NCBI GenBank assembly: GCA_002787635.1
Contig: PCXK01000031.1
Location: forward strand, 1-36,757
Direction: 5' to 3'
Origin: Alphaproteobacteria bacterium CG11_big_fil_rev_8_21_14_0_20_39_49
GTDB lineage: Bacteria > Pseudomonadota > Alphaproteobacteria > Rickettsiales > UBA6187
DNA: 36,757 bases
Shown: piece by piece, positions 32,625 to 36,757 of the stretch
Position numbering within the stretch: the stretch's first letter is position 1
Layout: each line of letters starts with the position of its first letter
Program-made: the position numbers and the translations under genes
Notes under the pieces: model-generated
The model's database searches: none
Seen by the model: the letters and a program-made list of their open reading frames with translations, nothing else
Told to the model about the DNA's origin: nothing

Positions 32625-34805
32625 CTACATAAAACTATAAGGGTCGATATCTACCTTTACGTTAACCGATGCGGGGGTTTTTACTTGTGATAGCAGCTTG
32701 GCTATCCATTTTTGGATATTAATATTACGCATGGTTTTTATCAGAATGCGGAAACGGTAATTGCCTCGTAGCATATATATGGTTGCAGGCACAGGTCCCA
32801 TAACCCTAACTTCATCCTGTAGCGGAGCGGCTCTTACGATTGCCTTTGCGATATTTTGGGTAAGCCTTTCATTCTTACCTGATATTATTATAGAAGCCAG
32901 CCTTGAATATGGGGGCATTTTAGTTTTCATGCGGCTTTGTATCTCGGTATTTATAAAATCATCACGGCTGCCTGTGGAAAGTGATTTCATTACCGAATTA
33001 TCGGGCATGTAGCTTTGCATTATGACAGTGCCTTTTTGTTTTTCACGTCCTGCCCTGCCTGCTACCTGCTGCAATAACTGATATGTATGTTCGGAGGCTC
33101 TTAGATCTCCGCCTTCAAGTCCCAAATCGGCATCTATCACACCCACATGCGTAAGCTCGGGGAAGTGATGTCCTTTAGCTATGACCTGCGTTCCCACAAT
33201 TATATCTACTTCACCATCGGTAATCGACCTTAAAACCTCCGATACCTGCTTAGAACTTGTGATATTATCACCCGTCATCAGGCAAATCCTTGCAGTCGGA
33301 AAGGAGTCCTGTAATTCCTCAACTATCCTTTCAACCCCCGGACCGCAGGATACAAGCCGGTCTTCCTTATTACATTCAGGGCATTGTTCGGGTATGTGCC
33401 GATTGAAACCGCAATGATGGCACATCAGCTTTTTAAAGCTTTTATGCTCTACCAGCCAGCTTGAGCAGTCGGGGCATTTAAAGCGAAACCCGCATTCACG
33501 GCAAAGGGTCAAAGGTGCGTATCCTCTCCTGTTTAAAAATAACAGTGATTGCCTGCCTGCAATTATATTCTGTGCAAGCTGCTCCTTTAAAAATGATGAT
33601 ATCCACTTATCCGCCCTTAATTTTTCCTTTCGCATATCAACTATTTTGATATCGGGCATAACGGCTTCCCCGAAACGTGAATCAAGTTTTAAAACAGAAT
33701 ATTTACCCGACCTGACATTTTCTACCGTTTCAATAGAAGGTGTAGCAGATGCCAGTATTATAGGACATTTTTCTATGCCGGCACGCACAACCGCCATATC
33801 ACGTGCGTGATATATTACCCCCTCCTCCTGCTTGTAAGAACCGTCATGTTCCTCATCGACTATTATTGCCCTCAAATTCGTATATGGCAGGAACAATGCC
33901 GAGCGTGCGCCTATAATAAGCCTTGCCCTGCCGTTTGATATATCACGCCAGTTCTTTTCTTTGCGTGCGGGAGTAAGCCCCGAATGCCACTTGGTCGGCT
34001 CAAATCCGAATTTTTGTTCAAAGCGGTGAACTATCTGCGTTGTAAGTGCTATTTCAGGCAGCATTATCAAAATTTGCGAGCCTTCTATCTGCAATGCCTG
34101 CTCTATTGCCGAGAAATATACTTCCGTTTTGCCTGAACCGGTAACACCGTCTAATAATGTTGCACTGAATTTCTGTGCCTCTACTTTTTTACATAGCTCA
34201 TCAGCGGCAATTTGCTGGCTAGCCGAAAGGTTTATATCAAGTTTTGAGATATGGGGAATATCCCGCCTTGGTTCTATCAGGGTTATTTTTATAGCCCCTT
34301 TATCAACAAGTGTTTTTATAACTGATTTTCCTACGGCTGCCTGTTCTTCAATTTCACTTGCCGTCAAGGGTATGCCCGCCTCATTTAAAAGGCTTATAAC
34401 CCGCATTCCGTGTTTGCTGATTTTTATATCACTCAAAGCCTGCTTGTTAATCTCATAAGCGGTTATCTGCTTCTCATCTTCCAGTGCTTTAGGGCTGCTC
34501 ATAGCCATTTTCAATACCATGCCTTTTCCTGACAAGGTATAATCTGCCACCCAATTTATGAATTTCATTAAATCCGGTGATAAAGGTCGAACATTAAGTT
34601 TTTTATTTATAGGTTTTATTTTATATTTGCCCGAATCGGAAATATCGGTTTGCCACACCACCCCGATTACGGACTTATTACCCAGATTCGCCCGAACAAA
34701 ATCCCCTTCTTTTATCTTACTATCGGCAGGCACGCTATATGTAAGCGGCTCCGGCAAGAACAGGGGAAAGAGGACTTTTACCAGATTAGTTTCTGTGTTT
34801 TCCAT
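32625..34805 (-). CDS. priA: Primosomal replication helicase PriA
   Basis: 726 residues. Residues ~1-105 are the 3'-DNA-binding domain. The helicase core has Walker A GVTGSGKTEVYF (220-231), DEEHDGSYKQEEG (317-329) and LASATPS. Between the two RecA-like lobes there are eight Cys (435, 438, 444, 447, 462, 465, 475, 478) for two zinc ions. QVAGRAGR is motif VI. PriA restarts stalled replication forks by loading the replicative helicase. No ribosome site is clear before the ATG. It is divergent from the ydbH-type gene at 34911. Confidence 0.97.
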   Translation of the reverse strand: MENTETNLVKVLFPLFLPEPLTYSVPADSKIKEGDFVRANLGNKSVIGVVWQTDISDSGKYKIKPINKKLNVRPLSPDLMKFINWVADYTLSGKGMVLKMAMSSPKALEDEKQITAYEINKQALSDIKISKHGMRVISLLNEAGIPLTASEIEEQAAVGKSVIKTLVDKGAIKITLIEPRRDIPHISKLDINLSASQQIAADELCKKVEAQKFSATLLDGVTGSGKTEVYFSAIEQALQIEGSQILIMLPEIALTTQIVHRFEQKFGFEPTKWHSGLTPARKEKNWRDISNGRARLIIGARSALFLPYTNLRAIIVDEEHDGSYKQEEGVIYHARDMAVVRAGIEKCPIILASATPSIETVENVRSGKYSVLKLDSRFGEAVMPDIKIVDMRKEKLRADKWISSFLKEQLAQNIIAGRQSLLFLNRRGYAPLTLCRECGFRFKCPDCSSWLVEHKSFKKLMCHHCGFNRHIPEQCPECNKEDRLVSCGPGVERIVEELQDSFPTARICLMTGDNITSSKQVSEVLRSITDGEVDIIVGTQVIAKGHHFPELTHVGVIDADLGLEGGDLRASEHTYQLLQQVAGRAGREKQKGTVIMQSYMPDNSVMKSLSTGSRDDFINTEIQSRMKTKMPPYSRLASIIISGKNERLTQNIAKAIVRAAPLQDEVRVMGPVPATIYMLRGNYRFRILIKTMRNINIQKWIAKLLSQVKTPASVNVKVDIDPYSFM

Positions 34806-34910
34806 CGGCTGCTATATTTTTACTCAGTTTTACATTTAAAGGCTGAACTCTATAATAAAAATGAAAAAATTATACTTAAAATATTAAAAATATTAGCATA
34901 GAATCAGTAT

Positions 34911-36233
34911 ATGCGTTTTTTAAAGTTTTCGTTTATTACTATTATAGCTCTATTTGGCATCTTGGTTACCGTATATTTTACCATGCCTTGGAAAATATGG
35001 GTCGCAGGCTTAGCACGTGACAAGCTGCAAGCTATGAATATCCCGGTCAGTGATTTTAAAATAACAGATATATCGGTAACGGGGATAAAAATATCAGATT
35101 TGCGTATAGATATGAAGCCGGAAATACTTATTCCCGATATCAATATAAGTTATGACATAAAGGAAGCTGCGAACCTTAATTTTGATACCATAGAACTTGG
35201 CAGCTTCACATATATAATCCGGTCAGGTGATAAGCCTTCAGATGAACAGGGAGATATTTTCAAAAAAATCCCTTCACCTGATATTTTCGCAAAGATACCT
35301 TTTAAAACCATCAGGGCAGATGAAATCAGGATTATCTACAAGGATAAAAAGCACATAACCGCCAATTTTATTATCAATGCTGAAATAAACACCGAGTCCC
35401 GCTCGCTAACTGCCGCTTTGAAATCAGGTAGTATACTTGCAAATAACAGGTCATATAACATTGAAGGGGCGGTATTATCTTTAACATCTGGCAACCCTGC
35501 CCAAGAACCGTTTTATTTTATAGATGCCGCCATAAATAAAATATCTTTAGATAAGAACGAACGAAACCCGTTAGTATGGTTGCCTGTTTCTTTGTCTGCC
35601 AAAGGCTCTTTGGCATCTTCGGGACTTGAACTCAAGATAAACGCTAAACACAAAATGTTTACTCTTAAAGGAATACTGGCAAGCAATAATACAGGCACGT
35701 ATGCCAAGAACATAAAAGCCGATATTGCCGAAGGTAGCTTGTCGGTTGCCAAATTGCCGCTTGATAAAAAGAACTTTGAAACAAAGGTCAATATAAATTC
35801 CGTTTCACTGGAAAAATTATTGAAGTTCGTTTTAAAAGATGACGAAACCGTGAAGGCTACGGGTAATATATCGGGAACAATTCCAATAATAAAAAACTCA
35901 AAAGGCTTTAGTTTTGAAGGGGCTAATATGTATAACCTTACCGACGGTGTCCTGTCATTAAGTGAAAAACATCTGGGTGCATTACCGCAAAATGTCGAAC
36001 AGGTAAAAAATACAAGTGATTTATTGAAAAATTTTATGTATGATGACTTAAAGTTAATTACACAGCGGCATGACGGCAAGCTGGAAATAGGTGCAAAGCT
36101 TCGGGGAAATAACCCGAAAGTATATAATGGGGCCGTGGTTAATCTGAATATTAATTTCCGTGGAGATGTTATAGAGTCTGTAAGTTCTATACTTGGACTG
36201 GACGACATATCACAATATAAACAAAACAGGTAA
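34911..36233 (+). CDS. ydbH: YdbH-type intermembrane transport protein, short form
   Basis: 440 residues with one N-terminal membrane anchor (FITIIALFGILVTVYF) and an AsmA-like beta-rich periplasmic part. The C-terminus carries the YdbH signature: NLTDGVLSLSEKHLGALPQN, LKNFMYDDLKL, GKLEIGAKLRGNNPKVYNG, VVNLNINFRGDV. E. coli YdbH has about twice this length, so the bridge here would be short or depend on partners. In E. coli YdbH, with TamB and YhdP, moves phospholipids to the outer membrane, and YnbE and YdbL are its partners. ynbE- and ydbL-like genes follow directly, which makes the assignment firm. Confidence 0.85.
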   Translation: MRFLKFSFITIIALFGILVTVYFTMPWKIWVAGLARDKLQAMNIPVSDFKITDISVTGIKISDLRIDMKPEILIPDINISYDIKEAANLNFDTIELGSFTYIIRSGDKPSDEQGDIFKKIPSPDIFAKIPFKTIRADEIRIIYKDKKHITANFIINAEINTESRSLTAALKSGSILANNRSYNIEGAVLSLTSGNPAQEPFYFIDAAINKISLDKNERNPLVWLPVSLSAKGSLASSGLELKINAKHKMFTLKGILASNNTGTYAKNIKADIAEGSLSVAKLPLDKKNFETKVNINSVSLEKLLKFVLKDDETVKATGNISGTIPIIKNSKGFSFEGANMYNLTDGVLSLSEKHLGALPQNVEQVKNTSDLLKNFMYDDLKLITQRHDGKLEIGAKLRGNNPKVYNGAVVNLNINFRGDVIESVSSILGLDDISQYKQNR

Positions 36234-36237
36234 TAAA

Positions 36238-36426
36238 ATGAACGGATTGAAATATATTACATTAATACTCATGTTTTTTACGTTCGCATGTACAAAGCAT
36301 GAAGTAAAATTTCAGGCTCCCGACAAGCCTATCGAGATAAACCTTAACATTAACATTGACCACAGGGTTAAGGTCGAGATAGAGAAGGATCTTGAAAATG
36401 CAATGTCTGATTCGGATATTTTCTAA
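36238..36426 (+). CDS. ynbE: YnbE-like lipoprotein
   Basis: 62 residues from the ATG at 36238, 4 bases after the ydbH stop; an earlier in-frame start would lie inside ydbH. The signal ends at a lipobox-like FTFAC, so Cys18 is the likely lipidated residue. The mature part KHEVKFQAPDKPIEINLN then INIDHRVKVEIEKDLE is the YnbE pattern. In E. coli YnbE forms an outer membrane lipoprotein multimer that joins the YdbH beta-sheet to the outer membrane. The order ydbH-ynbE-ydbL is conserved. Confidence 0.88.
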   Translation: MNGLKYITLILMFFTFACTKHEVKFQAPDKPIEINLNINIDHRVKVEIEKDLENAMSDSDIF

Positions 36427-36439
36427 AGGAGAAATGCAA

Positions 36440-36757
36440 ATGAACATAGTTAAAAATTTTATAGTTGCAGTTACGGTTTTATTGTCTGCAAATATGGCAC
36501 ATGCCCTAGACCTTGCTACCGCAAAGGCACAAGGTTTGATAGGCGAGCAAAATAACGGCTATATCGGTGCTGTAAAATCAGGTGATGAGGTTGCGGCACT
36601 TGTAGATGAGATAAACGCAAAACGCAAAGAAGCGTATAAGAATATCTCTGCCGAAAACGGACAGCCTATGAATGTTGTAGAAACCCTTGCCGCAAAAAAG
36701 CTATATGAAAAACTTCAGGCTTCCGAATATTACCAGTCCGCTGAAGGCAAGTGGTTG
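36440..36757 (+). CDS. ydbL: YdbL (DUF1318) periplasmic protein, 3' end outside window
   Basis: 106 residues are visible before the window ends in frame. The ATG at 36440 is chosen because AAAGGAG ends 8 bases upstream; the ATG 6 bases earlier is too close to it. A signal peptide (to about NMAHA) precedes LDLATAKAQGLIGEQNNGYIG, VAALVDEINAKRKEAYKNIS and NVVETLAAKKLYEKL, the DUF1318 pattern. In E. coli YdbL aids proper YdbH-YnbE assembly, probably as a chaperone. The family is ~110-115 residues, so only a few residues are missing. Confidence 0.93.
   Translation, partial: MNIVKNFIVAVTVLLSANMAHALDLATAKAQGLIGEQNNGYIGAVKSGDEVAALVDEINAKRKEAYKNISAENGQPMNVVETLAAKKLYEKLQASEYYQSAEGKWL

Overview
The window comes from a low-GC, deep-branching alphaproteobacterium. 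The supporting features are an alphaproteobacterial-type RecO and ParC, an rpsB-tsf pair whose S2 carries a long Lys/Ala/Glu tail, a PleC/DivJ-like histidine kinase, a phasin (polyhydroxyalkanoate storage), a K+-independent H+-pyrophosphatase, and a Gram-negative envelope set (uppP, murC, ydbH-ynbE-ydbL). The genus cannot be named from sequence alone; a Rickettsiales-like or related lineage is a guess. GC fractions were judged by eye, not computed.

Layout. (1) 1-2733: the end of an integrated phage-like element, visibly richer in GC than the rest. It holds a replication protein with a DnaA N-terminal domain (cut by the window start), DUF6378 and DUF6362 proteins, an excisionase and a tyrosine integrase that ends 34 bases from an intact tRNA-Val(GAC). 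(2) 2734-7153: a second, AT-rich mobile zone. It has a displaced 3' half of a different tRNA-Val at 3028-3072, a serine recombinase whose C-terminus is encoded through that half-tRNA, a DUF3800 protein, a HigB-HigA toxin-antitoxin pair, an unknown protein that lost its own 5' end, and an IS630 remnant. The IS remnant abuts a pseudopilin gene that has lost its N-terminal third (7154-7801). (3) 7798-36757: ordinary chromosome with parC, recO, cysQ, hppA plus a peroxiredoxin, tatD, a DMT exporter, tadA, a sensor kinase, a YqaA-type membrane protein, a periplasmic redox-repair operon (DUF1223-msrB-msrA), rpsB-tsf, a 2-oxoacid decarboxylase, phasin, uppP, murC, rpmE, an ankyrin-like protein, priA, and ydbH-ynbE-ydbL running off the end.

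The most notable items are two copies of a ~150-bp nested-palindrome MITE (10877-11021 and 15083-15232) with further small palindromes of related sequence, the inverted half-tRNA attachment scar, an apparent AUA start codon on the YqaA-type gene, a Glu-to-Gln change at the active site of the decarboxylase, an unexplained dyad at 16096-16160, and a cluster of four hairpins between two divergent genes. I saw no CRISPR array or rRNA gene. I did not find a convincing new multi-gene system. The best candidate for an unstudied unit is the higB-higA-DUF3800 cassette beside the recombinase.
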